Below are positions 11,546 through 24,689 of a DNA stretch of 64,000 nt, piece by piece. How positions within the stretch are numbered: the stretch's first letter is position 1; the number at the start of each line of letters is the position of its first letter. Source of the DNA: Sipunculus nudus (Eukaryota > Annelida > Sipuncula > Golfingiida > Sipunculidae); assembly GCA_026874595.1 (NCBI GenBank), contig CM049310.1, forward strand, positions 39,313,558-39,377,557. Reading direction: 5' to 3'. The notes under the pieces were generated by a model. That model did not search any database, had not been told where the DNA came from, and worked only from the letters and a program-made list of their open reading frames with translations. The translations under genes and the position numbers were made by a program.

Positions 11546-14512
11546 CTAAAAATCAAAATAATAATTAAGGTGGTTTTAAAGGCCACCTGGCATAATGGCT
11601 AGAGCCAACAAGCAAGCAAAACCATTTACGTTTTTGTGACCCCAGGTCAGGTAAACAAATAGGACCATGTGACCAAAGGCCTTTTGTTTTTACTTAGCCG
11701 AAATGGTTTCAAATTTGCTCATCGCCTAACGCTAATCCACTGCAGTCGTTCCGGTTCTCTTGTCCACCCTTGCCACCAGATATCATGTCGATACTCTTGT
11801 GAGGTCGAGTCTGCACAGTGTGATCTCTTTCGTGTAACCGCTGCTTTGTATAGCAAGGTTCTCATAGTGCAAAAAATTAAATCATACCAGTGAGAGTATA
11901 GTGTCAAATTGTACATCCAGCTCAATTTTCTTTTAACAGGCGGTACTAGCGGCAGCCTGTCACCCAACCGTATATTTTTAATTACCTGAAGACGACATTG
12001 AAGTGGCAGTACAAGATATAGGGTCCGGATCGATTCTAGTAATAGAAGCCCATTTCAAACAGTACTTTTTCATCTGTTTGTCGAACTGTCATTTTAATGA
12101 GGTAAGACAAAAAGCGACATTCTATTGGGAAAATTAATAAATATTACATTCATGTTGACATACATGTATTTATGCAGCAGTTAGAAATAACGAGGCTGAT
12201 TTTACTCGGAAAGCTTGTACCTCCTTCCGTCATGACGGGTTTCATTATTTAGCATATGGAACACGGCCATATAAGCCTCTGATATGAAGTACTACCTAAC
12301 AGCAAATAGCATATATTTTGCTCTAAGCCTTAGATTAAGGGTTGTGTTATGACTTTTATCATGACTCGCAGACCCCTATCAGTTTATTTTAAACTTAATG
12401 TCATGTTGTCAAGCCTAAAGCGACAACCGTTCTCGATGGTCTGACAATACCGAGACACCCGCTCTCGTTAGTCCGGTTCTTGGCCCTGTGACAGACACGG
12501 TTTGTATAAAGAAATGTAATTTTTATAAGGCCGAGGCGAAGTGAATGACTCGGACTCGTTAGAGCAGAAACGATATATTGCGAAAGGGACGGACAAGCGT
12601 CCCATCAGCTTGCGACATGTTTTGGCGATGATAAAGACTATTTGCATCATACTATACGGACATACATTCTTGCCTTCATCAGGTTTGTTGCGTTTTATTC
12701 ATTTGATTGACTGACATTCATTTCCTATAGCATACGAAATGCAAAATCTTTTTGAAACTCTCTGACAAGTACACAGTAGAACCTGAATAATTATTCATGA
12801 TATAGCAAGAGTATGCTCGTGAACCAATATCCAACTGGGAATCTTCAGAAGAGTGATCCTTAAGCAGTGATACACAGCACGCTCAGTTTCATACACGCAG
12901 ACATTTTTCTCAGCAATTGGTTCATTAAACCAGCCAGACACCCCAAATTTTTTAAACATTTTGTCATTAAAATATATTCATAGGTCTTTGTAGTTTTCAT
13001 TGATTCTAAACTTTAAGAGCTAATATGTAGACTCAGAAATAGTCAGCATGGGGAGGAAGACCCATTGACAGTTTCTAAAAATAACCAATAAAAATATAGC
13101 TTTTGTGTGTGAAAGAAAAACCAAAAGCCGGTACAAACGGGGCCCGGACCGGCCAAGAATTTGCTTTAGGACCCCAAAATGTGGAAGTCTTATTTTTTTA
13201 TTATTTATTTTATTGCATGGATTCGGGCCCAGGAGTTTCCGAAGGTACAAAACAATGTATGAACAAAAAAACAAACAAAAAAACAGGAAATCTCATTTGT
13301 CTTAAATTGTGTGAGTTAGCTTGTGTATATAGGTTTGAATCCGGTGGGCATAATGACCTAATAAAAAATTTGAAAATATGGAAAATTTTTAAATTAGATT
13401 AGAAACCATTGATTATTTCATATATACTGGCTTGGTAGACTTTTCGGACTGATATTAAAGTAAGCGGTACGACAAATGTCCGTGAAAGAAATTATCCTAT
13501 AAATCATATTTAATTGCAATTATCTTTCTGGGCACGGAAAGCGTACAGTCTTTTCCTTTGATCTTTTAATTTGAATATATTAATTTTATCTTATAAAAAT
13601 AAATATTGATATAATATATAATAATATTATACTATATATATAATGTTATATTTACAACTTAAATGTTAATATCACATTTATGTTAGACGAATACCTAATG
13701 ACATGGAGTTTATCATGATTTATCATGGAGAAATTACATGGATGAAAACATATTTAAAATACATAATCTAAAATACAGAAAAAGGTCAGTCCTATTTATA
13801 CCTCCCCTATAATGCATTGTCTGTTAACCTTCCATATGTAACATTGCTTCGGCCAATCAAATAAAAATTTGAATGAACCCATATAACTGAAGGGACATGG
13901 CCCAGAAGGGTGGGGGGGATGGCAGGAACCTTCTTGTACCGCCTCAAACTTTTCCTCTCGGAGGCCTGGGTCCAGTGGGTTGACCTGTTGAAGCAGTCCA
14001 GGCAATTTTATAGATACTACATACCTTTTCATTTAATTTGAGAAAATATTAAACACAACCGATAATCACACACAGCAGACCAATATTATGCATGTCTTCA
14101 TACACAATGTATGTAATATACTGTCATCAGTGAATCTGAATCACAGTGGTCAACCATCTATTATTCCTTGTCTTTTCGGAAAAAATATTGTTAGGAAATG
14201 AAATTCCAGTGGTCAAAATATGGAGGCAGGTTGATCTTTCGATATTGTTTTTTGCAAACATATTATAACATGTTTTATTATGTGTATCTATTAAGCGTAC
14301 AGGGGTAACCATGCAGGATTTTTTTCTGAGTGGGTCGTGATCATAATATTTTGGACCTTTTTCAAGGGCGGGCGCAGGATTTTAGCCAAAGGGAAGGGGG
14401 GTGGGGGGGGGGGGGGGCTCACATGTTAAAACGAGAAGTATCAGAAAGCTGGAAGCCCCTCCCAAGGTAATTGGGTTAAAAAATTTGCATTATCTTTGGA
14501 CAAGTTTAAGCT
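11546..14512. other. No gene recognised
   Basis: About 3 kb of mostly unique AT-rich DNA. A TA-rich low-complexity patch lies at about 13605-13650. Open frames are under 100 codons, often overlap on both strands and show no domain. Confidence 0.4.
14395..14417. repeat. Poly-G tract
   Basis: G-rich run, nearly uninterrupted, following GGCGCAGGATTTTAGCC. Similar poly-G or poly-C tracts accompany several elements in this window. Confidence 0.85.
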
Positions 14513-15007
14513 CAATGTAAATTAGGGTTACCAGCGATCAGGGAATTGTTTTCAAGGTCAGGGAAAAGTCAGGGAATTCTTTGATATTTCGGGAAGTCAG
14601 GGAATTTTTAATGGCTGTGGCGATCGCATTTGGTTATCATGTTTTAATTAAGAGATGGGCATCTCTCATAAAATTGTTGTAAGTTTGAAGGATTTTCTCT
14701 TGTTTTCTTTAAATTTTTGTACAAAAATCTAAGTTTGATGATGTACAGCATGGAAACACAACATTTTACACCAACAATTAATGATGGACCGATTCTGTTC
14801 ATGAGCAATAATATAAAGAATGCAGGATCTGATGTATGATTCTGATATTCCATACATTTTTCCATTGAAGCTTTCGCTGTAAAATGACGTTTTTGAAACT
14901 AAATTAACAATTTTGCGATGATTTATACTTGAAAACCAACTGAAAGTCAGGGAAAAGTCAAGGAATTTTGTCAGAGTTGGCTGTTGGCAACCCTATTATT
15001 TACATTG
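14513..15007. mobile_element. MITE with CAATGTAAAT...TAGGGTTGCCA inverted ends
   Basis: The left end reads CAATGTAAATTAGGGTTACC. The right end, reverse-complemented, reads CAATGTAAATAATAGGGTTG. Subterminal direct repeats of CAGGGAAAAGTCAGGGAATT lie near 14558-14580, with relatives near 14590 and, at the other end, near 14947. The interior (about 14650-14870) has small open frames with no transposase features. It is non-autonomous; superfamily not assigned. Confidence 0.65.
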
Positions 15008-15271
15008 ATACATGTCTTATATATTACTTATTTTCTCATTTCTCATGAAACATTTTCATGTTGCCCAATTGGCATTTTATGTAAAATGTTATTCACGCGA
15101 CCACCCCTGTAGATTTAATAGTCGAAAGTTGACAGATTAATAAATAATAACATCTTTAAAGTTTTGTTGTCTGTAGCTCAAAGATAAACATTATAAACAT
15201 GTAATATCGGTATACGCGTGGGTTTAAAGATTTATCGTGTTCCTCATATATATACACATGTTTGCCATGGA

Positions 15272-15274
<3 letters not shown>

Positions 15275-15327
<53 letters not shown>
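15275..15327. repeat. TA microsatellite
   Basis: About 26 uninterrupted TA units. Confidence 0.95.
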
Positions 15328-15330
<3 letters not shown>

Positions 15331-16529
15331 TTCGATTGTATGCAAAACAATATTGATTGGCCTTTGATTTTCTTTTAGTAAAATAAGTTAGCAGGGACAA
15401 TGGTTCGCCAACTACCCGCAGTTTTTGCTGTTGACATATTAATGTGTTGTCATGTAATTCTTTTGAAAGATAATTTTTTTACATTTCATATGAGGATAAT
15501 TTAGCAATAAACAGGTAAAAAATCATTAGCCAAATCATATTTTTATTAAGTCACAACGATGTGTTGAAAGGGTGTTCGTAAACTAACTCCAGCCCTGCCA
15601 CAGGCCTGTCAATCAGTGTGCCCCAAGCCATCACCTGGGTCAGTCGATTAATAGCTCTATAAACAGTGATTGATGAAAAGTCCAGCTCACTGAACAAGTC
15701 TGCTACTTTAAAAGGTGTGATTGTAGTCTGATTTGAGAGGATTATAGATAGAGAAGAATGGAATTTATATTTAGGCCATATTGCTTGTCCGAGTTAGCTT
15801 GTTAAGATATATTTTGGGTTTTAGTATTTATTCTGTGTTTAAGTGTTAGTTCTATCATGTTTATCACATTTATACTGATTCTCCCGCTTTAGGCTTACAC
15901 ATCGTCGATTTCCCCGCGATGTGTCCAAATATGCTGTTCCGATGTATTCCTGATGCCAAGTAGATGTAACCCCGATATGTCCTGGAGTGACTCCGACACT
16001 AAACATTTTTGAAAATGTTAAAAAATATCCAGATGTCGACCCGATATGTCCCGAAGTGTCCAAAAGGTTAAGCTAATGTTACTCCATGTTAAGTCGATGT
16101 CATGTCGGGGGCGACATCGGCGATGACAAACTTGTATATAACTACGTATAAGTAATATGCAATGTCTTGCAATAACCACGCTTGGCTCGATTGGCTATGA
16201 CATTGACATGGGAAAAAAACTGGCTAGGACTCGTACCTGACCTAGTTATGCTGTGGACTTTGCCTCGAACAGGAAGTGCGCCAAAAAAATCAACTGATGT
16301 TCAACTGCTTCGCCGCTTCAGTTTCTAGTGTATTTTAGTAGCCAATGAGGATTATGTTGCTAATTTGTTCTCTTGCATTGATTTCTTAAAAAGAAATCTT
16401 AGAGATTTTGAAAAATTACTATTTTGTGTAGATTACATGTACCATTTATTGAATTGAATTGAATTTTGTATTTTTCCTGATAAGCATGCACATTTCCACG
16501 CAAATTGTATCCCAACCGATAATAAACAA
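15328..16529. other. No gene; diverged repeats near 15900-16135
   Basis: Between 15900 and 16135, variants of CGATATGTCC, GATGTGTCC and CGACATCGG recur in both orientations. This suggests an old element with inverted subterminal repeats, but I cannot fix its ends. The rest is unrecognised. Confidence 0.4.
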
Positions 16530-18110
16530 CTGGCCCATAGGCCATGACGCTCAGCGAAATTTGACGAACGGGCGATGGATGTATTAATTATTATATTATT
16601 TTATGTTATGATATGTGGAAAATATTTGTTAAAGATAGAATGACTTCCAGAGTGCTCAGAGTCAGTCGTTTTGCCCATAGGCCTTAGGAAATATGATACA
16701 GTGACCTTATATAGGGTTTCCAAGAAGATTTTACCAAGAACTCCCTAGATGCTAAGTTCTATGTATATTGCTACGACTTGCACACATCTAACTTATAGGA
16801 TGCTAAATGCTCACATAATATGGGTCACAGTGACCTTATTTAGGCTTTCCAAGAAGATTTGACAGGACTCTCCCTCGATCTTAATAAAATTATAAGTTTC
16901 TAGGTCCAACTGTTAATATTTGTGCCAAAATGCCAAAAATAATTATGTCTAGTGGTGGGCCGATCATCGAGTTTTATCGAAAGTCAGTCGGTTTGCTGCC
17001 ACTTTCAGGCACTCTATTACCAAAGGCAACTATCGATTACAACATCATACTGATTGTTTTCTTTCCAGAATGCCTTTATGTTATAGGCAAAAATTATTCT
17101 TCCATTTTTTACCACATTCCGCGCTTCATATGATGAGTTTGCGTTCCCAAATAACCTCCGTATGTAACTGAGTATGACACGGTAGATGCGAGAACGGAGG
17201 ACTTTTTAAACTTATTATCTGTGAACTCGCAGGGAGCTGCAGATTTAGCGGAGAAATTTCTAACGAGATGTACATTGCAAAATATGGGCGGGATGGCGTT
17301 AAAAAATTCCATGAATTCTCAAGGTCTAAGCCCATATTTTCTTAGAAATAATATATTCAACCGATGCCAGGTGCATCTGTTTAGGCAGTCCGTTAAAAAA
17401 TTCTTTGTTGGAGCTAACCCGGCCGGTCGAGTATTTGGATTTTGGTTGGATTTTTTGGGGGCTAGTCTCAATTATTTTTTTTGGTATGATCTGCCCCCAG
17501 CGTACCTGGGCCCGTAAAATCTGCCTTCATGTGCTGGAAAAAAGGCCCCTCTATAGGCCTAACATTCTTAGATGCTCTTAACTCCCATATAGAAAGATAT
17601 TACCCGACGTTGCCGATCGTTTAATTTGATCCTTAAAATTAGTCTGATTGTATCTTTAGGAAGGATTGTTACACTCGTGCGCGAGAGGAGAATACCTGCC
17701 GGGGAAACGCATGTAGAGTTTCACAGATAATTGCATATTTCTTTGATAATTGCATATATTTGTCTGAACCGTTTAATAATCGATCATTCTTCGGTTTGCT
17801 CAAACCGATGGTCGATTACGAAAAAGGAACCGACTCCCACCACTAATTATGTCTTTTGCCTATCTCACAGAATAGGTGATCTTTTCCCTATAGCTCCACA
17901 GTGACCTAATTTCATGTTTCAACGGACCTTTACGCAGGACCTCCGTTAAGATTACATTAGAAGATTCTAGGCCCAACGGATACAATCTGTGCCCTGTCTG
18001 GGTGTTCTAAATCATGCATGTCTTCGGCCTGTAGGTCCCAGAATATAGAACACCATGACCTAATTTCATTTTTCCAAAGAGATTTGCCTGGAACCTCCCT
18101 CTGTTGCGTT
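16530..18110 (-). repeat. Second minus-strand member of the dispersed repeat family, interrupted
   Basis: The left end GGCCCATAGGCCATGACGCT (about 16532) resembles the end at 10396. Internal blocks of GGTCACAGTGACCTTATTTA and CACAGTGACCTAATTTCATG recur near 16690, 16825, 17890 and 18050, as in the copy at 10390-11545. The repeat is split by the hAT element at 16950-17845. The right end is not clear. Confidence 0.55.
16950..17845. mobile_element. hAT-type non-autonomous transposon, 896 bp, perfect 8-bp TSD
   Basis: The element begins TAGTGGTGGGCCGATCATCG and its reverse-complemented right end begins TAGTGGTGGGAGTCGGTTCC. The flanking 8 bp ATTATGTC are identical at 16942-16949 and 17846-17853. 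Terminal TAGTGGTGGG plus an 8-bp duplication is the hAT signature. Poly-pyrimidine and GGCCGG-rich sequence lies inside. The open frame at 17221-17517 shows no transposase or zinc-finger motif, so the copy is probably non-autonomous. It inserted into an older repeat of the family above, which gives a relative date. Confidence 0.85.
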
Positions 18111-18416
18111 TGGAGATTCTAAACCCAAACAGATAAAGTTTTTGCTCGTATGACATTCAACGCGCTAAAAACATATTTTAGACACAAAGGTTGCAGATAA
18201 TTAAACCAGGTAAAAATCTTACCCTCTCAGAGATTGTGTGAAGAAGTGTAAAATTTTGTTTTTCGATATTCTATTTTCTCAAACAATACATATATACATT
18301 CTTTAAACTGGCGCAATAACTAGGAAAACTAGCTACTTGTGACCAATGGTTTGCCCAGGCTGTTCTCATGCTTTTCTGTATATCGTGTTCAACAGTTGTG
18401 CATGAAATGTGGCTTA

Positions 18417-18443
18417 AACCCCCCCCCCCCCCCCCCCCCCCCG
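18417..18443. repeat. Poly-C tract
   Basis: A run of more than 20 C. The Gly-rich open frame on the minus strand is an artefact of this run. Confidence 0.9.
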
Positions 18444-18589
18444 CGCAAGAAGGCAAAACCAAGCTTGCCTAGGTCACAGGTCCAATGTTGTTGATCAAAA
18501 TACAAAGCCTCAGTTTCTCCTTGTTTTGCCTATGCATAGAGTTAGAACTACTTAGCTTCAGGGGTAAGAATCACTGCATGACGATTGGT

Positions 18590-18777
18590 CAGGTGCGGAT
18601 CCAGGGGAGGGGGTCTAGACCCCTCCACCCCGCCCCCCCCCCCCCCCCACGCTCTCAACCATCAATATTCTTTGGATCAATTTTAAACCATGACAGGTTA
18701 ATTTCTCGGAATAATCACCCATGAGACCCATTGACCCCCCCCCCCCCCCCCCGCAAAAATTCCCGGATCCGCGCCTG
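18590..18777. mobile_element. 188-bp MITE, GCGGATCC ends, 5-bp TSD
   Basis: Left end CAGGTGCGGATCCAGGGG; reverse-complemented right end CAGGCGCGGATCCGGG. The 5-bp flanks TTGGT (18585-18589 and 18778-18782) are identical. Two poly-C tracts lie inside. It belongs with the copies at 24191, 31881 and 38991. The 5-bp target duplication suggests a hAT5-like mechanism, an inference. Confidence 0.75.
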
Positions 18778-18889
18778 TTGGTAATGTGTCTATTCGATCA
18801 AATTATTATGATGTATTTTAAATCAGTGATGTTTGAGTATAGAAAAGATATATTTTATTCAGTTTCCTGGAGATAGTATGTTGACGTTC

Positions 18890-19690
18890 TGAGTGTCACT
18901 TAAATTAGATAAACCACGACGGAATTCAACCCCACACACTGACCTTATCTGAACCAATTACAGAACCGGTATCTAATACTGCCGTGCCCCATGCATAACG
19001 CAACATGACCTATGCATGAGCAGCAGTACGCTCCCGAGGCAGCGGATATCTTGCGCTTCTTGAGAAACAAATGATTTTCACGCTGCCGGCTTTGACCGTT
19101 TTATGATATATTTAGACACCAGGTGGCGGTTCGTTGTCCGCTGAAATAAACGTGCGTATGATGTGACAAGCAGCCAATCAGATGCCAATAAACAAACACT
19201 CGACAGGCATCCTGGCTCCGCCCATTGCTGCGCTTCAAGCGCCGCTTGATGAGTTTCCGGTCGAATTTAAATTGCTCCCTCTGCATTCTCGCATCATCGA
19301 CCGATTCGATTATGACATTATGACTGTGTTAACGTAGCCAAGTATCTGTTGTCTGCAGAACTGAAACAAGCCAGCGAGGTGTGCACGCAGCCTTTGTTGT
19401 TACGTTTCGTTTGAATTACATCTCACCGGCCGAGCATCCTATGTGCCCAAGGCCCCAAGCAAACCACGTCAGGGGTAATTCTCTCTGAGCCTGTGGCCTG
19501 TTCAGACGGTTACGCGGGGCGATGAGCTGTCACTCAAAACGAAATAAACATGATTGGCTCCGTTTATTCCTCGCTTGGTTTTGGCTTCCAGCACAAGGTC
19601 TCATCTGATTGGACAAAAATACAGTGCTCCCCTCTGGTGTAGCAATTCAGAATACAAGGTCATAATAAACAGCGCCTTACGATATAGGTA
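18890..19690. promoter_or_regulatory. Less AT-rich patch with several CCAAT motifs; possible promoter
   Basis: This patch is visibly richer in GC and CpG than its surroundings. It holds AGCCAATCAG near 19172, a GC box CTCCGCCCA near 19215, TGATTGGCTCC near 19550 and TGATTGGAC near 19605. A stretch near 19030-19065 (CTCCCGAGGCAGCGGATATC) recurs inverted near 32168-32200, so part of it is dispersed repeat. No gene was found adjacent on either strand, so promoter function is speculative. Confidence 0.25.
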
Positions 19691-20991
19691 GTGGCCCTAT
19701 AGGTAAAGCGCTGTGTAAAGAGCGTAGAGCAGCAGCTTCCAATGAGGATTTTTTTTGGTCCAACATAGCTATTAGAGGGTGTCATCCTATACTGTTACTT
19801 AATTGAAACAGTTTTAACTAGGACCTGCGCCTTACAAATACAAATACGACTGTTGCGCCCCCTCTATACACGCCCCGGTTTTCACAACGAGTGCCACCAG
19901 CTTGGAGCGGATGGCTGAGTTTCAGAATTGCTGGACTTGGGATAGATTTACGTCATCCAGTTGGCAAGGTCTTTAGACTCATTGCTGGTACTTGATCAAT
20001 GCTTTTTCATTTATGTCATTGTAAAGTTCCTTTGGAAAAAAATGTGGACCTTTTGTACGACCCTCCCGCCCCCCCCCCCCCCCTTTGCATACACTCATGG
20101 TGTGTACCCCTTCCTACTGATGATATTTTTTATTATAAATTTTATAATTTTGATACAGTGTTAAATAATATGTAACATTGCAGAATACCATGTAATTAAA
20201 CATATTTACCTAGTAAAGAATAGTGTGCAATATAAAAAAAACAGTGCATGCATGTTGAGAAGTGTATGGTCGGTTGCATGCCTGTAAACGTGGGAAACAA
20301 AACGCCCGCTGCCAAAATGTGTCAACAGGATGAGTGTGGGGAAACAAAAAAAATATATGAGAAGATCCTACCCTAGCACTTCAATGGCATTTAGGAGCTC
20401 AGGGTTTCCATGAACGACGCTTAGATAATTTGGATTTGACAGCCAGTAGTGTTTTGACATCAATATGTCACATAACCAATTGAGGCTTGAACATTATAAA
20501 GGTATCATTCTGCAACAATTACTGATGCTTGAAAATTTTTATTAACCGAGCTTTTTACTCAGGTCTATACTCTATGTCAGTTTGGAGTCTGGTATCAATA
20601 TTGTTATAAGGGACAGGCGGGGAATTACGCGGCGGGAGCGACCTCTGGTGGAGATTGACTGTCAACACCAACTTTTCAGGACGTATTAAGACAACATCTA
20701 TTGACAGGTTGTATTTATATCTAAATACAATCCATTACGGCATACATACATTAGCCACTAGTGGCGCGCGATATTATCGATATATCGGTTATATGGACAT
20801 TGCGTAATGATACAGTTTTCAGATATTCGATATTGTGTTAAAGTGCCTAAAACTGATTTTTTGGTAGTAAAAATAATGTCTGTTACAAATTTAGACATCT
20901 AAATGGGTTGAGATTAATGAAAGGCATTAAACGATGTCTTCAAACATTTAGTATAGGCAATTTTCAAGTAGGGCTATGGTATCCAAAGATA

Positions 20992-20995
<4 letters not shown>
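19691..20995. other. No gene recognised
   Basis: Unique AT-rich DNA with a poly-C tract near 20071-20083 and a small palindromic AT patch (CGATATTATCGATATATCGG) near 20769. Open frames are short and lack domain signs. Confidence 0.4.

Positions 20996-20997
<2 letters not shown>

Positions 20998-21058
<61 letters not shown>
20998..21058. repeat. TA microsatellite
   Basis: About 30 TA units. Confidence 0.95.
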
Positions 21059-21061
<3 letters not shown>

Positions 21062-21195
21062 ACAGGCGCTTGAATTGCTTTAAGTGTAGATTTCGGACAA
21101 ATTTGTTACATTTCTCGGTCATTTCCTTATAACTATTACTTATCGGACATTTTCCTAGCGTGTGTCACACAATATGGTCAATCTCTTTATTATTT

Positions 21196-21706
21196 AAGGG
21201 GCCTTTACACAGAATGACGACCTTTGTGCCTCCTGTGTGCGACCACAAAATGTACCAGGTCGTCGTTGGAGGCTCAAAGAAGGCAGAATGGTCGCCTGGG
21301 TCGTTCAAAGGTGGTACACAGGAGGTTCAGACGTCGCCGTGGACGCCATGGTCGCCGTGAATTTTTGAACATGCTAAAAACAGTCGCACAAAGGTCGCCG
21401 AGGAGGTTGGTTGCTCAAAGGTGGCCCAAGGGAGGCAAAAGGGAGGCACAGGCATTGCCGTGGTTGTAGAATGGAGGCAGAGTGGTCGCGCTGGTGGCAC
21501 AGGGTAAGCAGAGGGAAGGCAGGCATGAAAATGCCCTAATGCTGCATTTTGGGAGGTTCAAGGGAAGCACAAGTATCGCTGAAACATATATGGAGCATTT
21601 ACACAGAAACAGGATTTTCTGGGGTTAGGCGACCATTGAGCGTCCTGGTCATTTTTTGATTGCTCCAAGGTGGCACAAAGGTGGCAGCCCTGTGTAAAGG
21701 GGCCAT
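21196..21706. mobile_element. MITE with GGSSCCTTTACACAG inverted ends
   Basis: The left end GGGGCCTTTACACAG (from about 21197) is mirrored by CTGTGTAAAGGGGCC ending near 21706. Flanks ATTATTTA and ATTACTTA agree at 7 of 8 positions, compatible with a worn 8-bp duplication. The interior is built from short degenerate units such as AAAGGTGGCACA and GGTCGCC, giving strong purine bias on one strand. The 66- and 81-codon open frames inside are shadows of these repeats. Confidence 0.65.
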
Positions 21707-21840
21707 TACTTATTGGAAGTGCTTATTGCCACTCCCCCGGCACACCCCTTAAAAGTTCCCAATCCCCATGTTAGATGGAACAGATGGGCGTTTGTTTGAG
21801 CAGATATTCAATTACAGCAGCTCTGTAGGATAACATTGAC

Positions 21841-21841
<1 letters not shown>

Positions 21842-21901
<60 letters not shown>

Positions 21902-21911
21902 CACACACACA
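21842..21911. repeat. TA microsatellite with short CA tail
   Basis: About 55 bp of TA with one G interruption, then ACACACACAC. Confidence 0.93.
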
Positions 21912-23884
21912 ATAAAAATGAATTATTGGACCTACCTTTGAGATGCATATCTATCTTATCAGTAAAGCGACAGTGGACTTATAGCATCATATGTCACATT
22001 TACAGTTTTAATTTTTCTTTCAATCAAAGTTCTAGTAATTTTTCACCTATTTTGACACCACAGTAACATCACTGAAAATGTTCAAGATGAAATCAGTGGT
22101 ATGGTAAATTACTGAAACAACCTACCAGGATACAGGTGCCAGTCCAGTTTAACTGTTTGAGCCAAGAGCTGATGGCACCAGTCTGAGCATATGGACACAA
22201 AACCAGAGCTCACTAATGAGGTGCTAACAGTACTGATGAGGACTCTCTGCCAGTTAACAAGTAATGTTAGTTCTCATGTTCCACATATAATTTTCAAGAT
22301 GATTAAACATTAACTAGACCGACAAAATTTATTTAGCACTGCAGAAAAATATAAATTTAAATATCTTTGAATTTTTTTGGCACATATAATTATAAATGTT
22401 ATATAAATGTCAGCGGTTATTCTGCAAATTATAAATGTTAAAAACTTTAATGTTAAATGCATTAAAATGAAATGCATTTCAATATAAAAACTGAAAAATT
22501 TGATTGTTTAAAGAACTTGGTTCTATAAATGTGTAACTGTCTGACCCTATTCCGTCTATGGAACTAAATGAGAGAGGATTTGTAAAGAAAAGCAATTATC
22601 CAACTCACTTTATCCCTGGAAAGAATGAGCACCAAGTTTTGGTCACTTTAACTGCCAAAATACTCAAGACTGTACCAGCTTTTATCATAAGGGGGAGTGG
22701 AAATAAGCATCTCTAATTACTACTCCCCCTAGGGGGAGTGGAAATAAGGAATGCTTATTTCCACTCCCGAGGAGTAGAAATAAGGCCTGCCTTACTTAAT
22801 ATTTGGGATTAGGCAGTCAAGATGCCTCGTCATCATGTCACATCGGTTTTGGGCTAAATGTGGCGTACGTGCGTGATTGGCTGGACCGTTGTTACATCAA
22901 CGGTGCCACCATCTGAAGACTCCATTAGTAAACCTATTAACCAATCAGAAAGCGTGTCCTCGGTTGCTATGCCATGGGTGTCGTCTTTTCGTAACAGAAT
23001 GAGACATGCTCAACTTTAGTACCTGCTGACGGCATATTATTTTGGCTAATTGTGCAAGGAATCGTTGTCACTAGAAAAAAAAGACCTGGAAAGATTAATA
23101 ACTTCCTGTAAAAATGCTATAATTGAATACAATGAAAATATCACAATACGTATCGCAATACGCTACATATCGCAATATATTGCAATACGAATTTTGTAAT
23201 CGATACACAGCCATATTAGCCACTAATACTGTGGCCTTGTCTTCTGTTCAATACTCAAAGCCACGAAGAACAATAACCACGATAATTTTTTGGTGCCAAC
23301 AACTACTGCTACTATCTAGTGGACAATGTCGCAACTCATACGAGTCACAACATTGACGAAGACAGCAGCAACTTTTGCTTGGCTAATGAGAAAAAAAAAT
23401 GTAATATGAGAATCTGCAGTATACATATAGATATGTATATCTGCAACCGCATGGGAAGTACAGAACATCTTATAGCATTCCATTAGCCTCACACGTGATT
23501 TGCTCTGTGCGCTTGCGTCGCTCTGTTATTTGCCACATAAACAGGGACAGCGAGCTGTTCTGACCAAATCTCAGGACTAGGTAAGCTTGCCTTGGTTTTA
23601 TCTCTGCAAGCCGACATACTTCCCACTACTTTGACATAATATTTCTGTAAATTAAGTCTAAAACGATTATATTCAAGCGGCACGTTGGTATTTACTGTCA
23701 CTAAATCAGTGCTGCAAGTAAAAGTCAAATTCAAGTGATACACAGCATTTGTTTTTAGTCAGGTTGTAACCACTGTGTGGCTGTAACCAGGATAAAACCA
23801 TGAATGTACTGTCCTCTTCCGAACATGTTCCTGATATTGTTCGCACAAAAAAATATAAGAACAGGATCATTGTTCACATACACA
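21912..23884. other. No gene; short inverted repeat at 22690-22790
   Basis: GGGGGAGTGGAAATAAG occurs at about 22690 and again at about 22733, with the inverse CTTATTTCCACTCCC near 22760, so this piece can form a hairpin and may be MITE debris. An AT-rich block with ATAAATGTT repeats lies near 22390-22445. No coding sequence is recognised. Confidence 0.45.
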
Positions 23885-24190
23885 GATTTCTGGATTTTGC
23901 CAATCTAGATTGTTTGTGGATCATTTCTGGTTTTTGCCAATCCAGCTATCATATGGATCTTATTAGGTTTTTGTCAGGCTAAACTTGCTTATGGATCTTT
24001 AATACTGTTTTTTTTAAAGTTGTTACGTTGCTGTTTGCAACCTAATGAACAGAACACGTTCTCACATTTATTACATTTAATTCAGTTTTACATATACGTC
24101 TAGGCAGGAGCCCGATACACTTAAGAATGCCTGTGCATCACACCCTGTAGACCGATTGCGTCGAGACGCTACCTGAATTACAAAACTGAG

Positions 24191-24388
24191 CAGGGGCGGA
24201 TACAGGATTTAGGAAAAGGGATGGGGGAGGGACTAATGATTATCCTGAAAAAAGGTCATCAGGTCCGGAAAAGGGGGGTCCAGGCCGCAAAATTTCGTCT
24301 AAAACCCTTTAAGAAAGGTTGCTTCGGGTAAAAAAAAGGGGGGTGGTCCGGAACCCTGGACCACCCCCCCCCCCTGGATCCGCTTCTG
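24191..24388. mobile_element. 198-bp MITE, GCGGATMC ends
   Basis: Left end CAGGGGCGGATACAGGATTT; reverse-complemented right end CAGAAGCGGATCCAGGGG. Flanks CTGAG and ATGAG agree in 4 of 5 bases. A poly-C tract lies near the right end. Same family as 38991-39127. Confidence 0.7.
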
Positions 24389-24689
24389 ATGAGGCTGGAG
24401 CAGTCCTGCATGTGTGGTGCATCCAACCCGTGGACGGGGTGCTGCCTCGGTCAGCTTGGCCACCAGATGTTTGACACGTCGCCCAATTAATCATCAATAC
24501 AGTAACGTATCGCGTATTGGTGGTTTTTGTCAACAGACAACAGAGCTTTCTTATGGATCTTAACCGGTTTTTGTCAATTGAACTTGCTTATGGATCTTAT
24601 GAGTTTTGTCAATCTAGCTTGCTCATGGATCTTTTCTGGGTTTTGTCAAACTAAACTTGCTTGTGGATCATTTTCTTTTCTCAATCTAG

